Shown: positions 17,993-26,183, numbered from the stretch's first letter. The stretch is DNA of 37,014 nucleotides from an uncultured Clostridia bacterium (GCA_947573445.1 CANPFR010000015.1:1-37014), one strand, 5' to 3'. A program made the numbers and translations. Notes: generated by a model from the sequence alone, not told the origin.

Positions 17993-18126
17993 AAGTTAGA
18001 TAATTAGAAATTAAACCTGAAGATAAAACTTAAATTAAGTAAAATATAAGGTGAAGTAGAGTATAGAAAAGGGAAAAGCTTAGAAATACAATTCTAACTT
18101 CTGACCTCTAACCTCTAACTTCTAAA
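17990..18126. repeat. Heptanucleotide tandem repeat with inverted repeat, upstream of rpoA
   Basis: Five 7-base units TTCTAAC, TTCTGAC, CTCTAAC, CTCTAAC, TTCTAAA run from 18092 to 18126. TAGAAGTTAGA at 17990-18000 is the exact reverse complement of TCTAACTTCTA at 18114-18124, so the spacer is bounded by an 11-bp inverted repeat with about 113 bases between. The left arm overlaps the rpsD stop codon. Confidence 0.7.
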
Positions 18127-18142
18127 AAAATGGGAGGTAAAA

Positions 18143-19090
18143 ATGATTGAATTTGAAAAGCCAAAAATCGAATGTGTTGAAGCAGACGATAAGAGGAATT
18201 ATGCAAAATTCATATGTGAACCATTAGAGCGTGGTTATGGAATGACAATAGGAAACTCATTAAGAAGAATTTTACTATCTTCATTACCAGGAGCTGCGAT
18301 AACAAGTGTAAAAATTAACGGTGTAGTACATGAATTTTCTACCGTTCAAGGCGTTGTAGAAGATGTTCCTGAAATCATTGTGAATTTAAAAAATGTTAGA
18401 CTTAAAGTATTTGATAATGATGAAAAAGTAATCAGAATTGACTACAAAGGTGCAGGAGAGATAAAAGCTGCTGATATTGTAACAGATGGAACTGTAGAAA
18501 TATTAAATCCAGAGTTACATATTGCAACTACTTCTGAAAGTGCTGATGTTCATATGGAGATGACAGTTAATAGGGGACGTGGATATAATGTAGCGGACAA
18601 AAATAAAAAAGATAATGGTTCAATTGATGTATTACCAATTGATTCTATATTTACGCCAGTTAAAAAAGTAAATTATTCTGTAGAAAATACAAGAGTTGGA
18701 CAAATGGTTGATTTTGACAAATTAACCATTGAAGTTTGGACAGATGGTAGTTTAAAACCTTTTGAAGCATTGAGTTTAGCTGCTAAAGTAATGACAGGTC
18801 ATTTGGAATTGTTTATTGATTTGTCAGAAACAGCTAAAAATACACAAGTTATGGTAGAAAAAGAGGAATCTACCAAAGAGAAAGTACTAGAAATGCCGAT
18901 TGAGGAACTAGAGCTTTCTGTCAGATCTTATAACTGCTTAAAAAGAGCAGGAATTATGACAGTAGAGGATTTAGCGAAAAAGACACAAGCTGATATGATG
19001 AAAGTGAGAAACCTAGGGAAAAAATCACTAGATGAAGTAACAAATAAATTATATGCTTTAGGTTTGCAATTTTCATCTGAAGAAGATTAA
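18143..19090 (+). CDS. rpoA: DNA-directed RNA polymerase subunit alpha
   Basis: 315 residues. N-terminal domain with [29 protein letters not shown], the dimerisation signature; linker at about 230-245; C-terminal domain [40 protein letters not shown] that binds UP elements and activators. GGGAGG precedes the ATG. The spacer upstream carries the heptad repeat, unusual just ahead of such a gene. Confidence 0.98.
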   Translation: MIEFEKPKIECVEADDKRNYAKFICEPLERGYGMTIGNSLRRILLSSLPGAAITSVKINGVVHEFSTVQGVVEDVPEIIVNLKNVRLKVFDNDEKVIRIDYKGAGEIKAADIVTDGTVEILNPELHIATTSESADVHMEMTVNRGRGYNVADKNKKDNGSIDVLPIDSIFTPVKKVNYSVENTRVGQMVDFDKLTIEVWTDGSLKPFEALSLAAKVMTGHLELFIDLSETAKNTQVMVEKEESTKEKVLEMPIEELELSVRSYNCLKRAGIMTVEDLAKKTQADMMKVRNLGKKSLDEVTNKLYALGLQFSSEED

Positions 19091-19112
19091 AAATAGAGGA
19101 AGGTGAATAAAA

Positions 19113-19622
19113 GTGGCAGGTACAAGAAAACTTGGAAAACCAACAGATCAAAGATTAGCAATGTTGAAAACGCAAACAACAGATTTTATCAAAAATGAGA
19201 AAATTATTACAACAGAGAGCAGAGCAAAAGAATTAAAATCTATCGTAGATAGTATCATTAGCTTAGCAATCAAAGAGCATAAAAACTTTGAAGAGGTAGA
19301 ACAAAAAGTTGTAAAAGCAAAATTAGATAGCAATGGCAGAAAAGTAACTGAAAAGGTAACAAGCAAAAATGGAAAAGAATATCTAAAAGTTGTAAAAGAA
19401 GAGAAAATGGAAAAAAGGCAAAAAGATATGCCATCAAGATTAAGTGCTAGAAGAAAAATTATGACAAAAGTCAACAAAGTTGAAGGAGTTGATTTAATAG
19501 ATAAATTGTTTAACGAAATTGCTCCAAAATACAAAGATAGAAATGGTGGCTATACAACTATTTTAAAAATGGAACCTAGAAAAGGTGATAATAGCAAAAT
19601 GGCTATTTTGAAATTGGTTTAG
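19113..19622 (+). CDS. rplQ: 50S ribosomal protein L17, long form
   Basis: GTG start ([25 protein letters not shown]). At 169 residues it is about 50 longer than the common form. The excess is a lysine-rich segment at about residues 65-105 ([31 protein letters not shown]) inserted before the conserved SARRKI; similar insertions exist in other Clostridia. The C terminus [25 protein letters not shown] is normal. Last gene of the ribosomal cluster. Confidence 0.96.
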   Translation: MAGTRKLGKPTDQRLAMLKTQTTDFIKNEKIITTESRAKELKSIVDSIISLAIKEHKNFEEVEQKVVKAKLDSNGRKVTEKVTSKNGKEYLKVVKEEKMEKRQKDMPSRLSARRKIMTKVNKVEGVDLIDKLFNEIAPKYKDRNGGYTTILKMEPRKGDNSKMAILKLV

Positions 19623-19670
19623 AAAAACCAGTAAAATCAGGTGAGAGCATATTTCTTCTATTTTGTCAAC

Positions 19671-19699
19671 TTGACAAAATTCAAAAAATATGTTATAAT
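19671..19699 (+). promoter_or_regulatory. Consensus sigma-A promoter directly before a terminator
   Basis: TTGACA (19671-19676), 17-base spacer, TATAAT (19694-19699), a perfect consensus. A transcript starting near 19706 would meet the terminator at 19717-19749 after about 44 nt unless it reads through. Confidence 0.75.
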
Positions 19700-19716
19700 A
19701 AAAGATAGGGTTATTT

Positions 19717-19749
19717 ACGGAAATAATTTTTAATTATTTCCGTTTTTTT
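19717..19749 (+). terminator. Rho-independent terminator after rplQ
   Basis: ACGGAAATAAT (19717-19727) pairs perfectly with ATTATTTCCGT (19733-19743), loop TTTTA, followed by seven T. TTATTT at 19711-19716 could pair with AAATAA of the left arm instead, which would give an antiterminator. It also ends the ribosomal operon. Confidence 0.88.
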
Positions 19750-19760
19750 ATTTAAATCTA

Positions 19761-19789
19761 TTGACAAATGTAAATATATGTGTTATATA
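19761..19789 (+). promoter_or_regulatory. Sigma-A promoter ahead of the non-coding tract
   Basis: TTGACA (19761-19766), 17-base spacer, TATATA (19784-19789). The transcript would start near 19796 and run into the hairpin at 20178-20215. Confidence 0.7.
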
Positions 19790-19795
19790 TTAACT

Positions 19796-20215
19796 ATCTC
19801 TTAGGTATGTTCTGTATCTAAGGCAAATTTCAAGGCGTTTCTGCCACAAAATCAAAAGCTAAAATTAATTTTTAAGAGAGTTGTGACAAAAGAATTATTG
19901 AAAATAATATTAGAAACAAAAGTGAAAAGACATAAATTTGGTCAATAAAATGAAAATTATGAAAAAAGTGTTTTCTTTAAAAGTAGTCTTAAAAGGCGTT
20001 ACAAAATTCAATTGTATTACCCAAAAAAGAAGGTTAGTGAAAAAGAAAAATAACAAGAAGGAAATTGCCAAAGAAAAGTAAAAAATGAGATATGTTGAAA
20101 GATAATAGAAGATAACGAGATGGAGTAAAGATGAAATTAAAGAATAAAAATAGATTCATTATTTTTTTGCATAGGTTAAAAAATAGCGATGCTTTAGGGT
20201 GATTGCTATTTTTTT
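19796..20215 (+). ncRNA. Candidate small RNA of about 420 nt, not identified
   Basis: The longest gene-free stretch of the window (19623-20329). It has its own promoter and terminator but no convincing ORF; a lysine-rich 43-codon frame at 19950-20081 lacks a ribosome binding site. Near the 5' end CTTAG/CTAAG (within 19801-19826) and GGC/GCC can form hairpins. I see none of the conserved words of tmRNA, RNase P RNA or SRP RNA. An untranslated regulatory RNA or a decayed gene are both possible. Confidence 0.3.
20178..20215 (+). terminator. Rho-independent terminator
   Basis: AAAAATAGC (about 20179-20187) pairs with GCTATTTTT (20205-20213) and is followed by more T. It closes the non-coding tract. 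Confidence 0.75.
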
Positions 20216-20270
20216 GTCTATTGGGAATCGTAGCTAGAGAAATTTTGTAACAAAATTAATAAAAATACGC

Positions 20271-20299
20271 TTGTCGAAAAATATCAAATATGATAAACT
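20271..20299 (+). promoter_or_regulatory. Likely promoter of the membrane-anchored protein gene
   Basis: TTGTCG (20271-20276), 17-base spacer, TAAACT (20294-20299). Upstream, ATTTTGT-A-ACAAAAT (20242-20256) is a perfect palindrome that could be an operator. Confidence 0.5.
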
Positions 20300-20329
20300 T
20301 AACATGTTAAAAAGATAAGGAGGGAAAAA

Positions 20330-21025
20330 ATGAAGAAAGAAAATAAAATGCAAGTAAGTGTAACTTGTTTATTACTGGTTATTGCTTTATTTATAATAGC
20401 AATGATGGCATATTATATTTATAATATGAGAGATGAAAAGAAGATAGCGGAACATGAAACCCAAAATTTAAATGCAAAGGTTAATGATTTGCAAACCAAA
20501 ATAGTAGATATGGAAACAAAGGAAAGAACTGCTAATAACACGAATCCAACTGATCAAAAGGATAATAACAATCAGCTTACAACTGAAAATACAAGCGTAA
20601 TGTCAAATACCAATATTCCGATGGAAGATTTATTTGCGATTGATTATAATGAGATTCAACGAGGTAATAACATTAACTTTATAAAAATTTCCGAAGGAAA
20701 TCTTTACTATTTAGACAAAACCAAAATAAATAAAATAGATTTCATTTCGCCTTGTAAAGATGCTTATGTGAAAATAGCGGATCATGTCAAAAGGGTAAAA
20801 TCGCTAACCTTATGGTCTGATACAGGAATTGGCTATTTAGTCATTAAAGAGGACGGAACAGTTCAAATGATTGTAATTGAAAATAATAAAGTTTCTTTAG
20901 AAAATTATGAAGAATTAGCAGGCGATAAAGTAGATGATATTCTTGATTTTGATGGACAAACTTTTACATTGAAGTTATTAGATGGAACCACGAAAAAAGT
21001 AAATCACTTTTCAGGTGGGGCGTAA
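20330..21025 (+). CDS. Hypothetical membrane-anchored protein with coiled coil
   Basis: 231 residues, no family recognised. One hydrophobic helix at about residues 8-31 (CLLLVIALFIIAMMAYYIY) after a short positive N terminus, so a type II membrane anchor with the rest outside. Residues about 35-65 (KIAEHETQNLNAKVNDLQTKIVDMETK) look like a coiled coil; an Asn/Thr/Gln-rich linker follows, then a globular domain of about 130 residues. AAGGAGGG precedes the ATG. It lies alone between two terminators, upstream of the sporulation operon. Confidence 0.7.
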   Translation: MKKENKMQVSVTCLLLVIALFIIAMMAYYIYNMRDEKKIAEHETQNLNAKVNDLQTKIVDMETKERTANNTNPTDQKDNNNQLTTENTSVMSNTNIPMEDLFAIDYNEIQRGNNINFIKISEGNLYYLDKTKINKIDFISPCKDAYVKIADHVKRVKSLTLWSDTGIGYLVIKEDGTVQMIVIENNKVSLENYEELAGDKVDDILDFDGQTFTLKLLDGTTKKVNHFSGGA

Positions 21026-21084
21026 AACGAAGAATTGACCAATGTTTTGGATAGGAATAAGTTGAAAAAGAAAGTATAATAGAG

Positions 21085-21120
21085 AAAATGGAAAGGCTTT
21101 TATAAGTCTTTCCATTTTTT
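21085..21120 (+). terminator. Rho-independent terminator
   Basis: AAAATGGAAAG (from 21085) pairs with CTTTCCATTTT (to about 21118), with GCTT/AAG inside and T residues behind. Confidence 0.85.
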
Positions 21121-21164
21121 GTCGAACATTTCTCCCATTTCGCTAAAACCTCCCAAAATTCTTC

Positions 21165-21192
21165 GCAGGAAAAATAGGGACAAGCAGCGAAT
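21165..21192 (+). promoter_or_regulatory. Sigma-H promoter of the spoIIA operon
   Basis: GCAGGAAAA (21165-21173) fits the sigma-H -35 consensus RnAGGAwWW, and AGCGAAT (21186-21192) fits the -10 RnnGAAT, 12 bases apart. In Bacillus the spoIIA operon is also sigma-H dependent, so the entry into sporulation looks conserved. Confidence 0.75.
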
Positions 21193-21225
21193 ATTAAACT
21201 AACAAAAGATAAAGGAGGGATAAAT

Positions 21226-21558
21226 TTGAATGTAAAACATTTTATGGAGGACAGACGATTAGTTTTTGAAATAACAGAAGAACTGGATCATCACATGTGT
21301 GAAATAATTAGAAGGAGGGCCGATTATGAAATTCAGAGATTCATGCCTAAGAGAGTTGTATTTGATTTTAATCGCGTTGTATTTATGGATAGTGCCGGAA
21401 TCGGATTAGTTATTGGTAGATACAAAACAGTGAGCAGTTTTGGCGGAAAACTAGAAATGATGAATGTAAGAGACAACCTGAAAAGAGTTTTTGAAATGTC
21501 AGGAATTTTGAAGATTGTTTCAATTATCGATTCTTATGAAAAAGAAAAAATTAGTTAG
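21226..21558 (+). CDS. spoIIAA: Anti-sigma-F factor antagonist SpoIIAA
   Basis: STAS-domain protein of 110 residues. The motif [15 protein letters not shown] places the phosphorylated serine at Ser56. Unphosphorylated SpoIIAA frees sigma F by binding SpoIIAB; SpoIIAB phosphorylates it. TTG start after AAAGGAGGG (21211-21219), and 8 bases separate it from spoIIAB. Confidence 0.95.
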   Translation: MNVKHFMEDRRLVFEITEELDHHMCEIIRRRADYEIQRFMPKRVVFDFNRVVFMDSAGIGLVIGRYKTVSSFGGKLEMMNVRDNLKRVFEMSGILKIVSIIDSYEKEKIS

Positions 21559-21566
21559 GAGGATGT

Positions 21567-22013
21567 ATGGAAAAGCAAGTAAAAAATGAAATGAAAATAG
21601 AATTTTTAAGCAAATCAGCCAATGAGGCGTTTGCACGTATTAGTGTGGCAAGTTTTGCATCACAACTAGACCCAACGATTGAGGAGATTGCAGATATCAA
21701 AACATCAGTTTCAGAGGCAGTTACCAATTCCATTATACATGGTTATTCAAATAGTGAGGGGATTGTTAAAGTAAAAGCAAGACTTTATGAAAATGAAATT
21801 GAAATTGAAGTGTCAGATACTGGTAGTGGTATTGAAAATATTAAGGAAGCACGTGAACCATTGTATACCACAAAAGGAAATTTGGAACGTTCAGGAATGG
21901 GATTTACCATTATGGAAAATTTTATGGATGAATTATCAGTAGAATCCATTGTAGGTTTAGGAACTAAAATTGTTATGACCAAGAAAATTAAAAAAGAAAC
22001 GACTACATATTAG
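21567..22013 (+). CDS. spoIIAB: Anti-sigma-F factor / serine kinase SpoIIAB
   Basis: 148 residues, GHKL ATPase. N box [11 protein letters not shown] with Glu50 and Asn54; G1 box VSDTGSGI; G2 [15 protein letters not shown]. It binds and inhibits sigma F and phosphorylates SpoIIAA. GTTAGGAGG precedes the ATG. Family length is normal. Confidence 0.95.
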   Translation: MEKQVKNEMKIEFLSKSANEAFARISVASFASQLDPTIEEIADIKTSVSEAVTNSIIHGYSNSEGIVKVKARLYENEIEIEVSDTGSGIENIKEAREPLYTTKGNLERSGMGFTIMENFMDELSVESIVGLGTKIVMTKKIKKETTTY

Positions 22014-22029
22014 TTTTAAGGAGGAATGA

Positions 22030-22746
22030 ATGTATGAGCAAAATAAAATTCTGATTCAAAAGTCGCAGGCAGGTGATGAGAAAGCTTTGGAAAGATTAAT
22101 CCAGGAAAATCACGGACTGATTTGGAGTATTGTACGAAGATTTTGGTATCGAGAAATGGAGCCAGAAGATTTATATCAAATTGCATGTATTGGATTTATC
22201 AAAGCAGTAAGACGATTTGATTTTACATTTGATGTGGAATTATCAACTTATGCTGTGCAATATATTTTTGGGGAAATTAAAAAATTTTTGAGAGATGATG
22301 GCATAATTAAAATTAGCAGGAATATAAAAGAATTAGGGAGCAAAATTAAAAATTTGAAAAAAATGCATGGAGAACACTTGAAATTAAGTCAAATTGCACA
22401 AATGTTAAGAGTTACAGAAGAGGAAGTATGTATGGCAATTGATGCAGGGCGAAAGGTAGAATCCATTAATCAGTACATATATGAAGATGGAAACTGCCAA
22501 ATACAAGAGAAAATTGTGGCAGATAATGAGGAAGAACAAGTGATTGACAAAATTTTAATTGCTGAGTTGATGGAACATTTAAAGGTAAGAGAAAAAGAGA
22601 TTATTGAATTGCGTTATTTTAAGGAAAAGACGCAAACACAGGTTGCGGACATTATGGGGATTTCTCAAGTACAAGTTTCCAGAATTGAAAGAAGAGTGTT
22701 AAGTCGATTGAAAGAGGAATTAATTCGAGGAGAGGCGATTGTTTGA
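22030..22746 (+). CDS. sigF: RNA polymerase sporulation sigma factor F
   Basis: 238 residues, group 3 sigma factor (SpoIIAC). Region 2 with LIQENHGLIWSIVRRFWYR...DLYQIACIGFIKAVRRFDF and STYAVQYIFGEIKKFLRDDG; region 3 KLSQIAQMLRVTEEEV; region 4 EKEIIELRYFKEKTQTQVADIMGISQVQVSRIERRVL with the helix-turn-helix. Directs early forespore transcription. ATG at 22030 after AAGGAGG. The TGA overlaps the TTG start of spoIID by four bases. Confidence 0.95.
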   Translation: MYEQNKILIQKSQAGDEKALERLIQENHGLIWSIVRRFWYREMEPEDLYQIACIGFIKAVRRFDFTFDVELSTYAVQYIFGEIKKFLRDDGIIKISRNIKELGSKIKNLKKMHGEHLKLSQIAQMLRVTEEEVCMAIDAGRKVESINQYIYEDGNCQIQEKIVADNEEEQVIDKILIAELMEHLKVREKEIIELRYFKEKTQTQVADIMGISQVQVSRIERRVLSRLKEELIRGEAIV

Positions 22747-23717
22747 AGAAGATAGTATTGTATATTTTATTTATTATTCTGTTGATGTTCACAATGCCAA
22801 TTGTTTTTACGAATCAGTTTGAACAAACAGAACAAACTGTGGCAGAAGAGCAACCAGAGTATGAAAAAGCCAATTATGGAGATTTGAGTATCATTAGATT
22901 GTTGCACAATGAAACTGGTGAAGTAGAAGAATTAGAATTTGATACGTATTTATATGGTGTAGTATCAGGTGAAATGCCAGCAAGTTATGAATTTGAGGCA
23001 CTACGTGCCCAAGCTGTAGTGGCAAGAACGTATACTATCTATAAAATTGCTCATGGAAGCAAACATGAAAATGCAGATATTTGTGATAGTTCACTTTGTT
23101 GCCAAGCTTGGATTTCTAAAGAAAATCGTCTGGCCAGATGGGAAGAGGAAAAAAGAGAGGAATATTGGAGCAAAATTGTAAAGAGTGTTGATTCGACAAG
23201 TGGAAGATATATTACTTATGAAGGTGAGCCAATTAATAGCTTTTTTCATAGCAATAGTGGTGGTAAGACAGAGCTTCCAATCAATGTTTGGGGAGGTAGC
23301 TATCCGTATTTACAAGTCGTAGAAACGGCAGGGGAAGAGGCTTATAATGGATTTAGCTCAGAAATTGAGATTTCAAAAGATGAATTGATTCAGAAAATGT
23401 TAGAGAAAAAATCTGATTTTCAAATTAATTTTGAAGAAACAGAATGTATCAAAATTCTAGAACTAACAGAAAGTGGGCGTGTAAAATCGGTTAAGTTTGG
23501 AAATATTCATTTGTCTGGAGTAGAAGCAAGACAAGTATTTGGTTTGAAATCTACCAAATTCGAAGTTTTCTTGGAAGGGGATAAGATAAAATTCAAAGTT
23601 GTAGGATATGGGCATGGTGTTGGCTTAAGTCAAACAGGTAGTGATGCTTTAGCAAAACAAGGAAAGACGTATGAGGAAATAATTAAGCATTATTATAAAG
23701 AGGTAGAGATTAAGTAG
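22743..23717 (+). CDS. spoIID: Stage II sporulation protein D
   Basis: 324 residues: N-terminal membrane anchor (about 3-23), then the SpoIID domain with SGEMPASYEFEALRAQAVVARTY; Glu77 corresponds to the catalytic glutamate of the lytic transglycosylase. CDSSLCCQAW holds the usual cysteine cluster, SNSGGKTE and the C-terminal GYGHGVGLSQTGSDALAKQGKTYEEIIKHYY are typical. It cuts glycan strands during engulfment. TTG start inside the sigF stop with GAGGAG about 8 bases upstream. In Bacillus spoIID is a separate sigma-E gene, so coupling to sigF is unusual. Confidence 0.95.
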   Translation: MKKIVLYILFIILLMFTMPIVFTNQFEQTEQTVAEEQPEYEKANYGDLSIIRLLHNETGEVEELEFDTYLYGVVSGEMPASYEFEALRAQAVVARTYTIYKIAHGSKHENADICDSSLCCQAWISKENRLARWEEEKREEYWSKIVKSVDSTSGRYITYEGEPINSFFHSNSGGKTELPINVWGGSYPYLQVVETAGEEAYNGFSSEIEISKDELIQKMLEKKSDFQINFEETECIKILELTESGRVKSVKFGNIHLSGVEARQVFGLKSTKFEVFLEGDKIKFKVVGYGHGVGLSQTGSDALAKQGKTYEEIIKHYYKEVEIK

Positions 23718-24047
23718 GATAAAAATAGGTTTTTTGCATTTTTGAATCAAAAATCATTCATTTTTCAACAACCATACCGTAAAATGCCCCCAGAGCGTGT
23801 CTAAAGGCCATAAAAATACAAGGTATCAAGAAAACACAAAAAACAATTTAAATTTCAAAAAAATCAACGTAGAGGCCTATAATTAAGCCAAAATGGCACA
23901 TAACGCTAATTCTCATCTAAAAAGAACCAATACATCCAACTAATCAAATTATGTAAATAATTATATACCAAAAATTCTTCCTTTTCTTGTGCAATCAGAA
24001 GCCAAAAGATATAATGGAATAAGGAAAAACAAAGGAGGAAGGAAAAA
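23718..24047. other. Gene-free stretch of 330 bases
   Basis: No ORF with a ribosome binding site and no clean terminator is visible after spoIID. The tract is AT-rich with short runs of A. The promoter of the next gene lies at its end (23987-24015) and AAAGGAGG at 24032-24039. Confidence 0.5.
23987..24015 (+). promoter_or_regulatory. Possible promoter of the prepilin/LRR gene
   Basis: TATAAT at 24010-24015 with a poor -35 TTGTGC (23987-23992), 17-base spacer. The weak -35 suggests an activator or low use. Confidence 0.45.
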
Positions 24048-24948
24048 ATGAGAAAAAACAAAGGAATTACGCTGATTGCCCTTGTTATCACAATTATTGT
24101 GTTGTTAATTTTAGCAGGAGTTTCTTTAAGTCTAATTGCTGGAACCGAAGGAATTTTAGGAAAAGCCACGAAAGCTACCATTGCTAACAGAGCGGGGGAA
24201 GTAGAAGAAATTGTAGAAATGTGGAAAGTGGAGAATAAAATGAATCAGTATGTAGAAGATAATGTGATGACTGAGACGGAGTTAATTGCTGATTTGAAGG
24301 GAAGAAAGTTAATATATGAAGAAGAATTAGATGAAGAGGAAAAGATGATAACAATTGGAACAAAAGTGATTTATTATGGATTAGAGGCAAAAGTAGAATA
24401 TACACCAGGAAATGTTTTTGAGTATACGCCAGAAGGATATATAACAGGGATTAAAGCAGAGTATATAGAAGATACAAGATGGGAAAATCTTCCAGGAGGT
24501 GATGGAACATCTTGCAATGTATTAGCATCTGAATTAGGAGGAACATTAAATATACCTAATGAAATAGAGGGTATAAAAATTGTTGGAATAGGAGAAAATG
24601 CGATATCTATGATAGTAAATCTAGAAAGTGTGAGAATTCCCAAAAGTGTTACAGATATAAAAGATGAAGCGTTTATGCGGGTGTTTTGACTTGAAAACAG
24701 TAGTTATAGGAGAAAATATAGTAAGTATTGGAGTGAATGCATTTTTTTATTGCTGGCATTTGGAAACAGTGACAATAGGAAAAAAGGTGACAAACATTGG
24801 TGATAATGCATTTTCAGAATGTAAAGAGCTAAAAACAATTAATTATGCTGGAACAGAAGAAGACTGGAGAAATATATCGATAGGCTCAGGGAATAATTAT
24901 TTGCAGAATGCTACGATAAATTATAATTATGGCAGATTACTGTATTAA
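24048..24948 (+). CDS. Prepilin-like leucine-rich repeat protein, +1 frameshift at CGG codon 211
   Basis: The N terminus MRKNKGITLIALVITIIVLLILAGV is a class III/type IV prepilin-like segment: a charged leader, a G|ITLIAL cleavage-like site and a hydrophobic helix. A variable middle follows, and from about residue 165 come BspA-type (LRR_5) repeats (IPNEIEGIKIVGIGENAI, ...SVTDIKDEAF). The zero frame reaches CGG at 24678-24680 and stops two codons later. Skipping C24678 gives AFMGCFDLKTV, the expected AF.GC repeat consensus, and three more repeat units to TAA at 24946-24948; 299 residues in all. The protein is probably exported and surface-bound; its partner is unknown. Confidence 0.85.
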
Positions 24949-24965
24949 AAATTCATTTCCAACTC

Positions 24966-24994
24966 TTGACAAATCCTAATGATTATGTTAAAAT
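24966..24994 (+). promoter_or_regulatory. Promoter of the rplU-rpmA operon
   Basis: TTGACA (24966-24971), 17-base spacer, TAAAAT (24989-24994). Confidence 0.8.
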
Positions 24995-24999
24995 AAATA

Positions 25000-25087
25000 T
25001 CTGTAAACTGCTTAACTATGGTTTTTAAATGCTGAAAAGCTACCAAGTTGGAAGTTAGCGAGTATTACGAAAGGGAGGTGCATTTTA
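25000..25087 (+). promoter_or_regulatory. rplU leader, possibly an L21 autoregulatory leader
   Basis: About 88 untranslated bases. TAACT (about 25013) can pair with AGTTA (about 25053), enclosing CCAAGTTGG, which is self-complementary. Firmicutes often carry an L21-binding leader here; assignment to that family is from position and general shape only. AAGGGAGGTG at the end is the ribosome binding site. Confidence 0.45.
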
Positions 25088-25402
25088 ATGTATGCAATCA
25101 TTGAAGCATGTGGTAGACAATATAAGGTAGAAGAAGGAACCACAGTATTTTTTGAAAAATTAGGAGAAGAAGAAGGAAAAAAAGTTTCTTTTGATAAAGT
25201 TATTCTTGTTTCTAATGAGGGAAAAGTAGAAGTTGGGGCTCCTTATGTTGCAGGTGCAAAGGTAGAAGGAAAAGTTGTGTCAAATGGAAGAGGCAAAAAA
25301 ATTGTTGTATTTAAATACAAGCCTAAAAAGAATGAAAGAAAAACAAGAGGACACAGACAAGACTATACCAAAGTAGAAATTACTTCAATCAAAACAAAAT
25401 AG
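25088..25402 (+). CDS. rplU: 50S ribosomal protein L21
   Basis: 104 residues: [47 protein letters not shown], and [23 protein letters not shown], all standard. It binds 23S rRNA domain I region with L20. In most Firmicutes a small gene for the Prp protease (ysxB) follows; here rpmA comes directly after 53 bases. Confidence 0.97.
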   Translation: MYAIIEACGRQYKVEEGTTVFFEKLGEEEGKKVSFDKVILVSNEGKVEVGAPYVAGAKVEGKVVSNGRGKKIVVFKYKPKKNERKTRGHRQDYTKVEITSIKTK

Positions 25403-25455
25403 TGATTAAATAAAAGAAATAGAGAAATTTAGGAAACGAAGGGAGTGAATTTAAA

Positions 25456-25707
25456 ATGGCACATAAAAAAGGGCAAGGTAGTGTAAAAAATGGAAGAGAT
25501 AGTGAGTCTAAACGACTTGGTGTCAAAAGAGCTGATGGACAATTTGTTCTAGCTGGTAATATATTAATAAGACAAAGAGGAACGAATGTACATCCAGGAA
25601 CCAATGTTGGAAAAGGTAGTGATGATACTTTATTTGCTTTAGTTGATGGAAATGTTAAGTTTGAGAAAAAAGCAAATAAAAAATTAGTTAGCGTATATCC
25701 ACAATAG
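25456..25707 (+). CDS. rpmA: 50S ribosomal protein L27 without cleavable N-terminal extension
   Basis: 83 residues beginning [24 protein letters not shown]. The N terminus reaches the peptidyl transferase centre. Most Firmicute L27 proteins begin with about nine extra residues ending in a phenylalanine pair, removed by Prp; this one lacks them and starts like the enterobacterial protein. That fits the absence of the Prp gene between rplU and rpmA. GGGAGTG stands before ATG. Confidence 0.96.
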   Translation: MAHKKGQGSVKNGRDSESKRLGVKRADGQFVLAGNILIRQRGTNVHPGTNVGKGSDDTLFALVDGNVKFEKKANKKLVSVYPQ

Positions 25708-25763
25708 TATAGAAGTATGCTAAGAGGTGAAATTTCTTAGTTTTTAAGTAGGATATAAATGGG

Positions 25764-25816
25764 AAAAAACAACAAAAGCACAGAGTTTTAGAAACTTTGT
25801 GCTTTTGTTGTTTTGA
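25764..25816. terminator. Bidirectional terminator between rpmA and the minus-strand gene
   Basis: AAAACAACAAAAGCAC... (25766-25788) pairs over 23 positions, with one G-T pair, to 25792-25814, leaving a 3-base loop. A runs on the left and T runs on the right let it serve both converging genes. Confidence 0.9.
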
Positions 25817-25824
25817 AGACAGAA

Positions 25825-26082
25825 CTATTTTAAAAGATTGTTTAGCTCTCGAAGAATAATATCATAGTCTTCTTGAGAAGTGGTATAAAGAGTAGAGTCT
25901 TCAGTTTTGCCAATATAGATGGCAAAATTGTTAGCAATCATGGCAATAATTTCGTTATAACGCATATATTTGCCATTATAGAGTATAACTCCTAGTAACT
26001 TTGCATTTCGCCTAACGGCCAGCTGACTCATGTCACCTGTTAAATAGTACCGTTTTTCATTAATTAATGAATTCGTTGCCAT
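25825..26082 (-). CDS. Hypothetical protein with an in-frame CGG codon
   Basis: 85 residues, family not recognised. A consensus promoter (26123-26151, minus) and AAAGGAG just before the ATG support expression. The C-terminal part (MRYNEIIAMIANNFAIYIGK...TTSQEDYDIILRELNNLL) looks like a small alpha/beta domain. Codon 11 is CGG (26052-26050), the only in-frame CGG in the window without an obvious +1 rescue: a shift there gives a TAA three codons later. It is followed by T, unlike the six frameshift sites. An ATG at codon 18 preceded by AGGTG could be an internal start, downstream of the CGG. Confidence 0.6.
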   Translation of the reverse strand: MATNSLINEKRYYLTGDMSQLAVRRNAKLLGVILYNGKYMRYNEIIAMIANNFAIYIGKTEDSTLYTTSQEDYDIILRELNNLLK

Positions 26083-26122
26083 ATTATATTCTCCTTTCAG
26101 CTTATTGCTATATGGTTCTTAT

Positions 26123-26151
26123 ATTATATTACAAATACTAATTTTTGTCAA
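26123..26151 (-). promoter_or_regulatory. Consensus promoter of the minus-strand gene
   Basis: On the minus strand TTGACA (26151-26146), 17-base spacer, TATAAT (26128-26123): a perfect sigma-A promoter, 40 bases from the ATG. Confidence 0.85.
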
Positions 26152-26183
26152 TAATAGATTTTTTATAAATGGTTCATGAGTAG

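Noticed and set aside
18092..18126. CRISPR-like array
   Set aside because: The units are 7 bases, contiguous and without spacers.
19950..20081. Lysine-rich 43-codon ORF in the non-coding tract
   Set aside because: No ribosome binding site, biased composition expected from A-rich DNA, no recognisable family.
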